From positions 62,001 through 126,000 of the forward strand of contig NZ_JAHEVJ010000008.1 of assembly GCF_018599245.1 (NCBI RefSeq): DNA of 64,000 bases. Direction: 5' to 3'. Position numbers and translations under genes: made by a program. Shown in pieces: positions 28,930 to 37,645 of this stretch (positions within the stretch are counted from its first letter, which is position 1; every line of letters starts with the position of its first letter). Under the pieces are notes generated by a model. That model was given only the letters and a program-made list of their open reading frames with translations. It had not been told where the DNA came from and searched no databases. This DNA is from Aliiroseovarius lamellibrachiae. GTDB taxonomy: Bacteria > Pseudomonadota > Alphaproteobacteria > Rhodobacterales > Rhodobacteraceae.

Positions 28930-30033
28930 TTAGCGCACTACGAAATCCGCATGAAGTGCTCCGGCGGCTTTTATGCTCTTGAGAATATCAATCATGTCTC
29001 GTGGGGAAACTCCCAAGGCGTTCAAACCTGCGATCACCTCGGATAAGGAGGTGCTTCCATCAACCTCGGCCAGTCCAGTTCCAGGTTCCTCTTGGATTTG
29101 GGCATCCGTCCTAGGAACAACAATAGCTTGCCCGTCGGTAAACGGGTTAGGTTGAACAACCAGCGGCTTTTCTTGAATACGCAGTGTCAGATTGCCCTGC
29201 GACACCGCCACGCGACTGATCCTCACATCTTCGCCCATAACGATCGTCCCAGATCGCTGATCCACGACAACCCGCGCCTTGCGCTCAGGAACCACACGCA
29301 AGTTTTCAATATCACCCAATGCATGCGCAGGAGACAATGCTTTGGTCGCACCGATATCAACCAGCACGGTTCCGCTATCCAGCATTCTGGAAACCGTATG
29401 TCCGTAGTTTTTGTTGATGGCCACTTCGATGCGCTCAGCCGTAGTGAAATCAGGGGTCCGAAGCGCCAACCGGATAGATTTCAGCTTGGTAAAGTCAAAA
29501 TCCAACTCCCGCTCAACACGGGCACCAGCAGGAATAACGCCACTTGTCGGAACCCCCTGAACCACACTGGCACCATCACCTTGAGCAGAGGCTCCCCCTG
29601 CAATAACAGTCCCTTGGCTTACAGCATAGATCTCGCCGTCAGCGGCATTAAGTGGGGTCATAATCAGCGTCCCACCCAATAGACTTTTAGCATCCCCAAT
29701 TGCGGATACTGTCACATCAATTTTTGATCCAGATCGCGAAAAAGGCGGAAGGGTCGCGGTCACAAAAACCGCTGCCACATTCTTTGGGCGAAATTGCTCA
29801 CCCGTGATATTAACACCAAGTCGCTCGAGAATGTTCGACATAATGTCTTCGGTGAACGGCGCATTTCTGATCCCATCCCCGGTGCCATTCAGCCCCACAA
29901 CAAGGCCGTAACCAATCAGGTCATTGCCGCGAACTCCATCAAATTCAACCAAGTCTTTGATCCGGATTGTGCTGGCCTGCGCCGGCAGCGTAAAAAGAAG
30001 CAAGAGGGTTAGCGCAGCGAGAAATTTTTTCAT
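28930..30033 (-). CDS. flgI: flagellar P-ring protein FlgI
   Basis: Periplasmic P ring, 367 residues. A signal peptide (MKKFLAALTLLLLFTLPAQA) is followed by STIRIKDLVEFDGVRGNDLI and GYGLVVGLNGTGDG, strongly conserved in FlgI. The C-terminus has STSLSEVIAGLNALGVSPRD. It is the last gene of the motB-flgE-flgK-flgL-flgI operon; its start overlaps the flgL stop (ATGA). Confidence 0.96.
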   Translation of the reverse strand: MKKFLAALTLLLLFTLPAQASTIRIKDLVEFDGVRGNDLIGYGLVVGLNGTGDGIRNAPFTEDIMSNILERLGVNITGEQFRPKNVAAVFVTATLPPFSRSGSKIDVTVSAIGDAKSLLGGTLIMTPLNAADGEIYAVSQGTVIAGGASAQGDGASVVQGVPTSGVIPAGARVERELDFDFTKLKSIRLALRTPDFTTAERIEVAINKNYGHTVSRMLDSGTVLVDIGATKALSPAHALGDIENLRVVPERKARVVVDQRSGTIVMGEDVRISRVAVSQGNLTLRIQEKPLVVQPNPFTDGQAIVVPRTDAQIQEEPGTGLAEVDGSTSLSEVIAGLNALGVSPRDMIDILKSIKAAGALHADFVVR

Positions 30034-31037
30034 CTCATATAATCCGTAAATTTGAGTTGCGACATACGGGCGGTCACGGTGTAGAGGCTTTCCAGCTGGC
30101 CATACGCAGCCTGCAGTTCGGTTGCAGTGTCATAAGGGTCCGCCGCAATAAGCTCATTTCGCGAAATCTCGAGGGCTGATTTTTCAGCTTCATTTCGCGT
30201 AGACACGTTTTCAATTCTTGCCTCCAACGCCCCGACATTCGCACGCGCTAGGGTAAAGCTATCGTTTGCAGTCAACAGACCTTCACCCGCCGCTTTCGTT
30301 AGCAAAAGTTGTTCGTCAATTCGCCCATCCAATGCGCCATCAGCCATCACTGCACTTTTAGCGATCGCTTTCAAAACATCTCGAATTTCTTGATTGTCGG
30401 CTTGCATATCCAATTCAGCAGTTTCGCCATTACCCAAGCGAATTGGTCCCGCGGGGTTATCAGATCCCAGATATCCAACAGTCTCAAACCCTCCGCCCGG
30501 ATCATCAAACCACGCATCAATGCGCGCAGACACACCCGCAGCCGTAGTTTCACCTGCTATTTCAACCTTTAGGGCTGCAAGCATATCTTCGCCCTTTGCC
30601 AAAGCTGGCCGGTCTGTTGCTGCACCCGAAAAAAGGCTACGGCCCATTACATTGGTGTTCAGATGTGAAACTGTTGCTAAGAACTTCTGTTCGGCATCAT
30701 GGGCAGTTGCCTTGATAAGGGTCGCTCCTCTTGAGCTTGTGGCGCTAAGCAGGCCTGACGACAGTTCCTGGCTTTGTGTTTGGATCGCACCAAGCGATTG
30801 CTGCATTGCGCTTGCGGCGGTTGACGCCTCATCTGTCGCAAGCTTGTAGGATTCCAGAGTTTTCAAACTATGTTCAATGCCAGCAATGGGACCAAAATCC
30901 CCCGAAACTGCTGCGCCGATGTTCGTTTTGATCCCTGTCGTCAGCTCCACTCCAAGTCGGGACATGTCCGATTTCAAGCGAGCGCTCATTGTACGGGAGT
31001 GGAACGCGCTGGCCATATCTCCAAAAGTTGCAAACAT
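30030..31037 (-). CDS. flgL: flagellar hook-filament junction protein FlgL
   Basis: Second junction protein between hook and filament, 335 residues. It is flagellin-like at both ends: an N-terminal helix with RLKSDMSRLGVELTTG and a C-terminal helix ending in LESLYTVTARMSQLKFTDYM. Sequence conservation with enterobacterial FlgL is low, so position between flgK and flgI supports the call. Confidence 0.85.
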   Translation of the reverse strand: MFATFGDMASAFHSRTMSARLKSDMSRLGVELTTGIKTNIGAAVSGDFGPIAGIEHSLKTLESYKLATDEASTAASAMQQSLGAIQTQSQELSSGLLSATSSRGATLIKATAHDAEQKFLATVSHLNTNVMGRSLFSGAATDRPALAKGEDMLAALKVEIAGETTAAGVSARIDAWFDDPGGGFETVGYLGSDNPAGPIRLGNGETAELDMQADNQEIRDVLKAIAKSAVMADGALDGRIDEQLLLTKAAGEGLLTANDSFTLARANVGALEARIENVSTRNEAEKSALEISRNELIAADPYDTATELQAAYGQLESLYTVTARMSQLKFTDYMR

Positions 31038-31050
31038 CGCGAATCCTCCC

Positions 31051-32508
31051 TTAAATGTTCAAAATGGTTTGGATCATTTCATCCGCAGAGGTGATCACCC
31101 TTGCGTTTGCGGCATATGCTTGCTCGATCAACATCAATTTTTGCATTTCCGCATCAGTATCGACGCCCTGGGACATCTCCAGCTGTTTCAGCGTTTCATT
31201 TTGGGACATTGAAAAACTTTTCTGGGTTTCTGCCGCAGACAAATCCGCACTAATCGTGGATAAAAGGTCTGCCGCCAGACCCGCAGAGCTTCGCGCCGCG
31301 ACAGAAAAGCCGCCAGATGCGGGCGTACGGGCGGCAGTCATTGCATCCACAAGGTCGTTGATGAGGTTGCTGTTGCCAACTTCCCCTGGAACTGCAGCAC
31401 CCAAACCATCACGGATGTGCCATACTGCTCCACCTTGTGCCGGATCAACGGACGCATTCACGGACAGTCGCGTCGATAAGGCAACCTCATTCAGCGGATC
31501 GAACGCCGCACCTGCATCCGTGAACAAACCGGCAGCCCCCGGCGCACGCGTTGCATCCAATGCAGGGTCTTGAAACCGCTCTACAAGATCGCGAGCATAG
31601 CCATCGAGACGGACCTGTGCTTCAGGTGCCAACTGATCGCGGACTTCAAACTCACCCGCCAATGACCCACCGCGAATTGGGCTTCGGTCACCTTCGGTCC
31701 GCATGGGTTGCCCGTTCATCGTCAGACCTGACAATGCACCGCTTGCCAATGTCATCTCTGGCACAATGGTATTTACTGGCGAGAACTCAAATTCCGCGGC
31801 TTTTCCATCTAGAACAATCGCGCCTCCGGTCGTCATCAGCGCCACCATTCCATTGTCTCTTGGCAGTTGTTTCATCGGCAGGATGGACGACATTTGGTCA
31901 ATGGTTTTTTGCCTGAGATCCATCAACCCGGAAGGGTCCACACCGCGGGTTGCAGCCTCTTGGATTTTGGAATTCAGTTGCTCAACCTGCTTGAGACCGA
32001 TGTTTAACTTATCGACTTGTTGTCCAATATTCTGGTCCGCATCAATACGTGCTTGCTGGATGTTTTTGGAGGTCGTTTTCAAGTGTGAAACGACGCTATT
32101 AGCCGCATCATTCACTGCGGAAAGCCGCGCTTCACTGTCAGGTTGCGAAGCGGCCCCAATCAGCGCGCTTTCGAAATTTGCAATACGTCCGGACAAAGAA
32201 CCCGCCTTATCCGGGGTGCCAATCACTCCCTCAAGGTCGCTTAAGAATTGCGATTTCGTGCTGTCATATCCGACGGCCGCATCGGTCAATCTACGATCAC
32301 CAATAAGGATGTCATCGGCCTGACGCCGCACGCCTTCAACAAAGACGCCCGATCCGGCCCCGTCAAGGGACCGCGATGACAACTCTAGTGACCGGCTTGC
32401 GTAACCTTCGGTCATGGCGTTCGCCACATTGGACGACACGATGTTGACCGCCCGAGAAGCCGCATTCAACCCGGAGAGGGCGTTGTGCATTGAACTGGCA
32501 ATACTCAT
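31051..32508 (-). CDS. flgK: flagellar hook-associated protein FlgK
   Basis: First hook-filament junction protein, 485 residues. The N-terminus has SSMHNALSGLNAASRAVNIV and SSNVANAMTEGYASRSLELS. The C-terminus ends with MLIEQAYAANARVITSADEM, the expected closing helix. It is 28 bp after flgE and 13 bp before flgL on the minus strand. Confidence 0.92.
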   Translation of the reverse strand: MSIASSMHNALSGLNAASRAVNIVSSNVANAMTEGYASRSLELSSRSLDGAGSGVFVEGVRRQADDILIGDRRLTDAAVGYDSTKSQFLSDLEGVIGTPDKAGSLSGRIANFESALIGAASQPDSEARLSAVNDAANSVVSHLKTTSKNIQQARIDADQNIGQQVDKLNIGLKQVEQLNSKIQEAATRGVDPSGLMDLRQKTIDQMSSILPMKQLPRDNGMVALMTTGGAIVLDGKAAEFEFSPVNTIVPEMTLASGALSGLTMNGQPMRTEGDRSPIRGGSLAGEFEVRDQLAPEAQVRLDGYARDLVERFQDPALDATRAPGAAGLFTDAGAAFDPLNEVALSTRLSVNASVDPAQGGAVWHIRDGLGAAVPGEVGNSNLINDLVDAMTAARTPASGGFSVAARSSAGLAADLLSTISADLSAAETQKSFSMSQNETLKQLEMSQGVDTDAEMQKLMLIEQAYAANARVITSADEMIQTILNI

Positions 32509-32536
32509 ATCTCAACCTCCATTACCCACCCGGAAG

Positions 32537-33850
32537 TTAGCGTTTGATGTTGGTTGTTTCCTGCAACATCTCGTCAACAGTTTGGATCACTTTCGCATTA
32601 GAGCTATAGGCTCGTTGCGTTTGGATCAGCGCGGTCAACTCGCCCGCCACATCCGTGGTGGACCCTTCCCGCGCAAAGCCAATCACCTCACCGGTTGGTC
32701 CGTCCCCAGCATCCCACATAAAGAAGGACCCAGATTGCGGCGAAACCTGATAAGCTTGGTTTGAAAGAGATCGCAGACCATTCGGGTTCGGAATATCGAC
32801 CAGCGGCACCTGATAGATGGTACGCGTAAACCCAGTGTCATATGTTGCTTTGATGTACCCGTGCTCATCAATTTCGACAGCCGTAAGGTTGCCCACAGGT
32901 GAGCCATCTTTGGTGATAGATGTCGGGGCGAAACTGTCTGATAATTGTGTCAGCCCATTTGGGTCGCCAATCTTGCCAATGGTCAGCGTCATCGGCCCAC
33001 CATCAACAGTCAGCGCAAGTTCACCCGTCGCTGCATCATAGGTGCCACCGGACACCGGCGTGACCGATGCGAGTGTGCCGCCATCAGCGCGGCTGTCATC
33101 AAAGGTAAGCGTATATTCGCCAATCAAGTTCCCACCACCGGCGCTGTCCCGGATTTCCATCGTCCAAGTATTGGAAGGGGCTGTGCCCGTCGCTGGAACG
33201 GTCGGCATAAACGAGAAATCGAGTGTTTCCGATGTGCCAAGGTTGCCGAAATATTCAACCGACAGCGGCAAGGTGTCGCCCGTCGCACCAACCTCTGTAT
33301 CAACGGCGGGGAGGTTTACGCCCAATTTCAATCGTGTCGTTGGATCCCCCGCGGTTTGGTTTGCATTAATCACAACGGGTTCTAACCCTGCGCCACTGTC
33401 ACGCGGAAAGGTTCCCACATTGCCATCCGCGTCCGCCGGCCAGCCCAACAGCACAAGTCCGGTCTCCGTTTTCAACACACCTTCGCTGTCGGTTCGAAAC
33501 GATCCTGTCGTGGTCATCATCATCGGGCGTTCACCCGAGCCGGATCCCAAGAACACCTCTTGTGTAACAGGCAACATGCCGCGCCCGCCGATGGCGATGT
33601 CCAACGGATTTTCGGTGGAAATCAAGGGGCCGTGTTCATCAATCATCCTCTGCGTGGACACCCGAACGCCGCCTGCGGAATAAGACCCGGAACCGGCGGT
33701 ACCGCCAATAACCATGCTTTGAAAATCTGCGGTTGCGCGCTTGTATCCGAACGTTGATGAGTTCGCGATATTATCCGAAATCGTAGCGAGTTTGGTTGCG
33801 TTAGCATTCAACCCGGCCACGCCGGCACTCAGCGAGGAGGAAATGGTCAT
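32537..33850 (-). CDS. flgE: flagellar hook protein FlgE
   Basis: Hook subunit, 437 residues. The N-terminal domain has SSSLSAGVAGLNANATKLAT and SDNIANSSTFGYKRATADF. The C-terminus ends AYSSNAKVIQTVDEMLQETT, the usual hook-protein helix. The ATG giving MTISSSLS is preceded by GAAAGGCGCACC; eleven codons upstream are rejected. Hook assembly needs FlgD and FliK, both encoded about 15 kb away. Confidence 0.94.
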   Translation of the reverse strand: MTISSSLSAGVAGLNANATKLATISDNIANSSTFGYKRATADFQSMVIGGTAGSGSYSAGGVRVSTQRMIDEHGPLISTENPLDIAIGGRGMLPVTQEVFLGSGSGERPMMMTTTGSFRTDSEGVLKTETGLVLLGWPADADGNVGTFPRDSGAGLEPVVINANQTAGDPTTRLKLGVNLPAVDTEVGATGDTLPLSVEYFGNLGTSETLDFSFMPTVPATGTAPSNTWTMEIRDSAGGGNLIGEYTLTFDDSRADGGTLASVTPVSGGTYDAATGELALTVDGGPMTLTIGKIGDPNGLTQLSDSFAPTSITKDGSPVGNLTAVEIDEHGYIKATYDTGFTRTIYQVPLVDIPNPNGLRSLSNQAYQVSPQSGSFFMWDAGDGPTGEVIGFAREGSTTDVAGELTALIQTQRAYSSNAKVIQTVDEMLQETTNIKR

Positions 33851-33887
33851 GGTGCGCCTTTCTGCTGCATCAAGTATTTTCAATTTA

Positions 33888-33934
33888 GGACTTTAGCCGC
33901 AGACCCCTTAACAGGCGCCTAACAGCTAAAATCC
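33888..33934 (-). terminator. hairpin between motB and flgE
   Basis: GGACTTTAGC pairs with GCTAAAATCC (one mismatch) around an inner AGGCGCCT palindrome, in the short gap between motB and flgE. No T-run follows. It could lower flgE expression relative to motB or process the mRNA. Confidence 0.3.
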
Positions 33935-33941
33935 TAAGTGT

Positions 33942-34784
33942 TTACTTGTGCGGCTTGCGCAGAAGGATCAGTGCAATACGGTTATTACGCAGGGCCATCG
34001 GATTGCGGGCGGCGGGTTTTCGATCAGCGTGGCCGGTCACGCGCTGAATGCGCGCTTGATCCAATCCGTGTTTTTCCAGAAGTTCACGCATCACATCCGC
34101 CCGATCGCCGGACAGATCCCAAGCGGTGTTTTCGGCGACCACCACTGGTTGCGCCCGGACATGCCCTTCAACGGCCACACCATTTTTGACGATCACAAAG
34201 GTACGCGCCATGAGGCCAGCCAACTCGACCATTACAGGCGTCGGGACATTGGTGCCTTTTTCAAACAAAGGTTCCCCTTCGATATCAAACAGCTCAATCA
34301 ACAACCCTTCATCAGTGACGCGGGTGACGATATGGCGGCGCGTCTCGTCGCTGGCCATGCTTTCGCCGCTGCGCCCCATCAGCATTTCTTCGACTTTCTC
34401 CAGCTGCTGTGTCGCATCGACGCTTTCGTCCGCGATGCGCCCGCCGGTGTGTTCACCTTCGTTATCCTCGGTCGGATTGCGTGGCAAACCACCATTGCCC
34501 GATTGGGCCAGCGTTTCTTCTGTAAAGATGCTGTCGCCGCCAAAGGATCCGGCACCACCGCCAGACACCCGGTTGATCGGGATCGTCGGGCTAAAGTAAT
34601 CCGCAATCCCTTTGCGTTGCTTTTCAGTTGTTGCATTTAACAGCCACATCAACAGAAAGAAGGCCATCATGGCGGTCACAAAGTCGGCGTAAGCCACTTT
34701 CCAAGCACCACCGTGGTGACCATCGCCACCACCCTTTTTGATCTTCTTAATGATGACAACTGGCGCAGGTCCATTAGCGCTCAT
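33942..34784 (-). CDS. motB: flagellar motor stator protein MotB
   Basis: Stator subunit that anchors MotA to peptidoglycan, 280 residues. The N-terminal KIKKGGGDGHHGGAWKVAYA is followed by a single transmembrane helix; the proton-binding aspartate is in YADFVTAMMAFFLLMWLL. The C-terminal OmpA-like peptidoglycan-binding domain includes QRVTGHADRKPAARNPMALR and NNRIALILLRK. motA, its obligate partner, is not present in the window. First gene of the minus-strand operon. Confidence 0.95.
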   Translation of the reverse strand: MSANGPAPVVIIKKIKKGGGDGHHGGAWKVAYADFVTAMMAFFLLMWLLNATTEKQRKGIADYFSPTIPINRVSGGGAGSFGGDSIFTEETLAQSGNGGLPRNPTEDNEGEHTGGRIADESVDATQQLEKVEEMLMGRSGESMASDETRRHIVTRVTDEGLLIELFDIEGEPLFEKGTNVPTPVMVELAGLMARTFVIVKNGVAVEGHVRAQPVVVAENTAWDLSGDRADVMRELLEKHGLDQARIQRVTGHADRKPAARNPMALRNNRIALILLRKPHK

Positions 34785-34799
34785 CCCACCACCTCATTA

Positions 34800-34823
34800 A
34801 TATTCACCCATGGGAATGAATAT
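34800..34823. promoter_or_regulatory. 24-bp interrupted palindrome upstream of motB
   Basis: ATATTCA and TGAATAT flank CCCATGGG plus two bases; both the arms and the core are palindromic. It lies 15 bp ahead of the motB start in the divergent region to the aromatic-degradation operon, so it could act on either. The binding protein is unknown. Confidence 0.4.
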
Positions 34824-34941
34824 CAGACAGGCGTTTACACCCACTTAACCGTTCAAATTGTCGGGAAAGATCACAAAACAGACCACGCGGGCAGTTTTTC
34901 TTGACTTCGTTGCATGTGCAACGATATTAATTAACAGCGAA

Positions 34942-35085
34942 ATGATTTACCCGGAGGCCCCCACATTTGGTCCGTACCGTTGGTCACCGGCCGAGACCCA
35001 TGACGGCCTGAACGGGCTTGTGAAGCTGCAAGAGGAATATTCAAATGAAAATCGAACAGATCCACCACGTCGCCTATCGCTGTAA
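34942..35085 (+). pseudogene. fragment resembling an internal part of homogentisate dioxygenase
   Basis: A 47-codon frame encodes GPYRWSPAETHDGLNG, which aligns with [16 protein letters not shown] in the homogentisate dioxygenase encoded at 35611, in frame and with clear nucleotide identity (TACCGTTGG, GAGACCCA, GGCCTGAAC). The stretch ends inside the next gene. I read it as a relic of a duplicated dioxygenase gene; a short leader peptide is the alternative. Confidence 0.35.
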
Positions 35086-35587
35086 AGATGCCAAAGAAAC
35101 CGTAGAGTGGTATAACGAGATGCTGAATATGGATTTCGTCTTGGCCATCGCCGAAGACAAAGTCCCGTCCACGCACGAGCCTGACCCCTATATGCACATC
35201 TTCATGGATGCCGGGAATGGCAACGTGCTGGCGTTTTTTGAACTGCCCACCAAGCCGGAAATGGGCCGCGATCCGAACACGCCGATCTGGGTGCAGCATA
35301 TCGCCTTTAAGGTCAAAGACCGTGACACGCTGATCGAATTCAAAGAGCATCTTGAGGGTAAAGGCGTTGAGGTTCTTGGCGTCACGGACCACTCGCTTTT
35401 CCATTCGATCTATTTCTTTGATCCAAACGGCCACCGTGTTGAACTGGCCTGTCCAGATCCCGAAGAAGAGGCCATGCTGAAACGTATGGATGCTGTAAAG
35501 TGGGACATGCTGCAGGAATGGTCCGAAACCAAACGGGCACCAAAACACGCCGACTGGCTGCACGCCAAAGAATTGAACAAAAGCTAA
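35045..35587 (+). CDS. VOC family protein of the homogentisate operon
   Basis: A 180-residue vicinal-oxygen-chelate protein. It starts [20 protein letters not shown], with [17 protein letters not shown] in the middle and [20 protein letters not shown] at the end. The His and Glu positions fit the metal ligands of the fold. At this length it cannot be the larger two-unit 4-hydroxyphenylpyruvate dioxygenase. First gene of the operon, preceded by AGAGGAATATTCAA. The reaction is unknown; an accessory dioxygenase or isomerase of aromatic breakdown is likely from context. Confidence 0.82.
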   Translation: MKIEQIHHVAYRCKDAKETVEWYNEMLNMDFVLAIAEDKVPSTHEPDPYMHIFMDAGNGNVLAFFELPTKPEMGRDPNTPIWVQHIAFKVKDRDTLIEFKEHLEGKGVEVLGVTDHSLFHSIYFFDPNGHRVELACPDPEEEAMLKRMDAVKWDMLQEWSETKRAPKHADWLHAKELNKS

Positions 35588-35610
35588 ACTTACCTCTGGG
35601 GAAACGCGCG

Positions 35611-36960
35611 ATGAACACCCAAACGACCCGCAAGATCACAACTGATCTGCGCTCTAACGGCCTGGCGCCGGGTTATATGCCCGGCTGGGCCAATGATTTT
35701 GAAACCGAAGCACTGGGCGGTGCTTTGCCGCAAGGCCAAAACAGCCCCCAGCGCTGTAATTATGGTCTTTACGGCGAGCAACTGTCTGGAACCGCTTTCA
35801 CTGCGAATCCGCCTGAACGCACATGGTGTTACCGGATCCGCCCTTCGGTGAAGCATTCGGCCCGTTACACCAAAATCGACATGCCCTATTGGAAATCAGC
35901 ACCTTGCGTTGACCCCGATGTCGTCTCGCTTGGGCAATACCGTTGGGATCCGATTGAGACCCAAAAGGGCCTGAACTGGATCACGGGTATGCGCACCGTG
36001 ACCACGGCGGGGGATGTGAACACGCAGGTCGGCATGGCCACCCATGTCTATCTGGTCACCGAATCCATGGTGGATGATTACTTCTTTTCCGCCGACAGCG
36101 AGCTGTTGGTGATCCCACAAGAAGGGCGCCTGCGGTTTTACACCGAACTGGGCATCATCGACCTTGAGCCAAAAGAAATCGGCATCATCCCGCGTGGGCT
36201 GGTTTACCGGGTTGAATTGATCGGCGAGGCCGCGCGCGGCTTTGTTTGCGAGAATTACGGGCAAAAATTTGAGCTTCCGGGTCGTGGTCCAATCGGCGCA
36301 AACTGTCTGGCCAACCCGCGCGATTTCAAAGCGCCCGTTGCGGCCTTTGAAGACCGCGAAGTGCCCTCGACCATCACCATCAAATGGTGTGGACAATTCC
36401 ATAAGACTGAAATCGGGCAATCGCCGCTGGATGTGGTTGCGTGGCACGGTAACTACGCGCCTTATAAATACGACTTGCGCAATTACTGCCCGGTTGGCGC
36501 AATCCTGTTTGACCACCCGGACCCCTCGATCTTTACCGTTCTAACCGCACCGTCTGGTGTGCCGGGCACGGCGAATATCGACTTTGTTCTGTTCCGTGAA
36601 CGTTGGATGGTAATGGAAGATACCTTCCGCCCGCCGTGGTATCACAAGAACATTATGTCCGAGCTGATGGGCAATATTTACGGCGAATATGATGCCAAAC
36701 CGCAGGGCTTTGTCCCCGGTGGCATCTCGCTGCACAATATGATGATCCCGCACGGACCAGACAAAGATGCGTTTGAAAAGGCATCGACCTCTGATCTCAA
36801 ACCCCAAAAGCTCGATAACACGATGAGCTTCATGATCGAAACGCGGTTCCCGCAGCATCTGACCGAATTTGCCGCGAAAGAAGCCCCGCTTCAGGACACT
36901 TACATCGATTGCTGGGATGACATTGAGAAGAAGTTCGACGGGACGCCGGGGAAGAAATAA
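35611..36960 (+). CDS. hmgA: homogentisate 1,2-dioxygenase
   Basis: Opens the aromatic ring of homogentisate to maleylacetoacetate. The 449 residues include [30 protein letters not shown], the iron-site region [20 protein letters not shown] and the C-terminal [20 protein letters not shown]. Histidines and a glutamate for Fe(II) lie in this C-terminal half. The ATG at 35611 matches the family start; 37 upstream in-frame codons overlap the VOC gene. The next gene starts within its stop codon (TAATG). Confidence 0.95.
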   Translation: MNTQTTRKITTDLRSNGLAPGYMPGWANDFETEALGGALPQGQNSPQRCNYGLYGEQLSGTAFTANPPERTWCYRIRPSVKHSARYTKIDMPYWKSAPCVDPDVVSLGQYRWDPIETQKGLNWITGMRTVTTAGDVNTQVGMATHVYLVTESMVDDYFFSADSELLVIPQEGRLRFYTELGIIDLEPKEIGIIPRGLVYRVELIGEAARGFVCENYGQKFELPGRGPIGANCLANPRDFKAPVAAFEDREVPSTITIKWCGQFHKTEIGQSPLDVVAWHGNYAPYKYDLRNYCPVGAILFDHPDPSIFTVLTAPSGVPGTANIDFVLFRERWMVMEDTFRPPWYHKNIMSELMGNIYGEYDAKPQGFVPGGISLHNMMIPHGPDKDAFEKASTSDLKPQKLDNTMSFMIETRFPQHLTEFAAKEAPLQDTYIDCWDDIEKKFDGTPGKK

Positions 36961-37604
36961 TGGCATTAAAGCTTTATACCTATTGGCGCTCCACCGCCGC
37001 CTACCGGGTTCGCATTGCGCTGAACTTAAAGGGGATTGAGGTAGAACAGACCTCGGTTCACCTTGTGAAAGATGGCGGAGAGCAGCATTCGGCAGAGTAT
37101 GTCGCCAAAAACCCAACCCATCTGGTGCCATCCCTGGAGCTGGAGGATGGGACGGTTCTGGCGCAATCGCTTGCGATCATTGACTACCTTGAGACGCTGC
37201 AGCCCGATCCCGCGTTGCTGCCCAAAGACCCTGTGTTGCGCGCGAAAGTTCTGGCCGCCGCTCATGTGGTTGCGATGGACATCCACCCGGTGAACAACCT
37301 GCGTGTTGCGGCCCATCTTGGGGCCACATTTGGCGCCACGCCCGAGGATAAACAAGCGTGGATGTGTCACTGGATGACCGTCGGATTCGAAGCTCTCGAA
37401 CAAATGGTGCGGCAAGACACAAAATTCGCCTTTGGCGACACACCGTCGCTGGCGGACATCTGTCTGGTGGCGCAATATTACAACGCACGGCGCTGGGGTC
37501 TGGATCTGACGCCCTACCCTCGCCTGACCGAAATCGAACAAACCTGCCTCGCGGTGCCGGCCTTTGCCAACGCCGCCCCCGAGGTTCAATTTGACGCCCA
37601 ATAA
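36960..37604 (+). CDS. maiA: maleylacetoacetate isomerase (zeta-class GST)
   Basis: Converts maleylacetoacetate to fumarylacetoacetate with glutathione. The 214 residues have the zeta-class active-site loop WRSTAAYRVRIALNLKGIEV, then NPTHLVPSLELEDG and IIDYLE in the thioredoxin domain, and a helical C-terminal domain with PSLADICLVAQYYNARRWG. It is coupled to hmgA and followed by fumarylacetoacetase. Confidence 0.94.
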   Translation: MALKLYTYWRSTAAYRVRIALNLKGIEVEQTSVHLVKDGGEQHSAEYVAKNPTHLVPSLELEDGTVLAQSLAIIDYLETLQPDPALLPKDPVLRAKVLAAAHVVAMDIHPVNNLRVAAHLGATFGATPEDKQAWMCHWMTVGFEALEQMVRQDTKFAFGDTPSLADICLVAQYYNARRWGLDLTPYPRLTEIEQTCLAVPAFANAAPEVQFDAQ

Positions 37605-37630
37605 GGGTTCAGTAGACGCCCAATAAGGGT
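37593..37630 (+). repeat. short tandem duplication across the maiA stop
   Basis: The 16-mer GACGCCCAATAAGGGT occurs twice, 22 bp apart. The first copy encodes the last residues and stop of maiA; the second lies in the gap before fumarylacetoacetase. It is probably a replication-slippage duplication. Confidence 0.7.
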
Positions 37631-37645
37631 GAAGTGAGGACACAT

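Noticed and set aside
15570-34784. Prophage or gene transfer agent
   Set aside because: The structural genes are flagellar throughout; no capsid, terminase, portal or tail genes are present.
35045-35587. 4-hydroxyphenylpyruvate dioxygenase
   Set aside because: The protein has the VOC fold, but at 180 residues it is about half the required length and has only one VOC unit.
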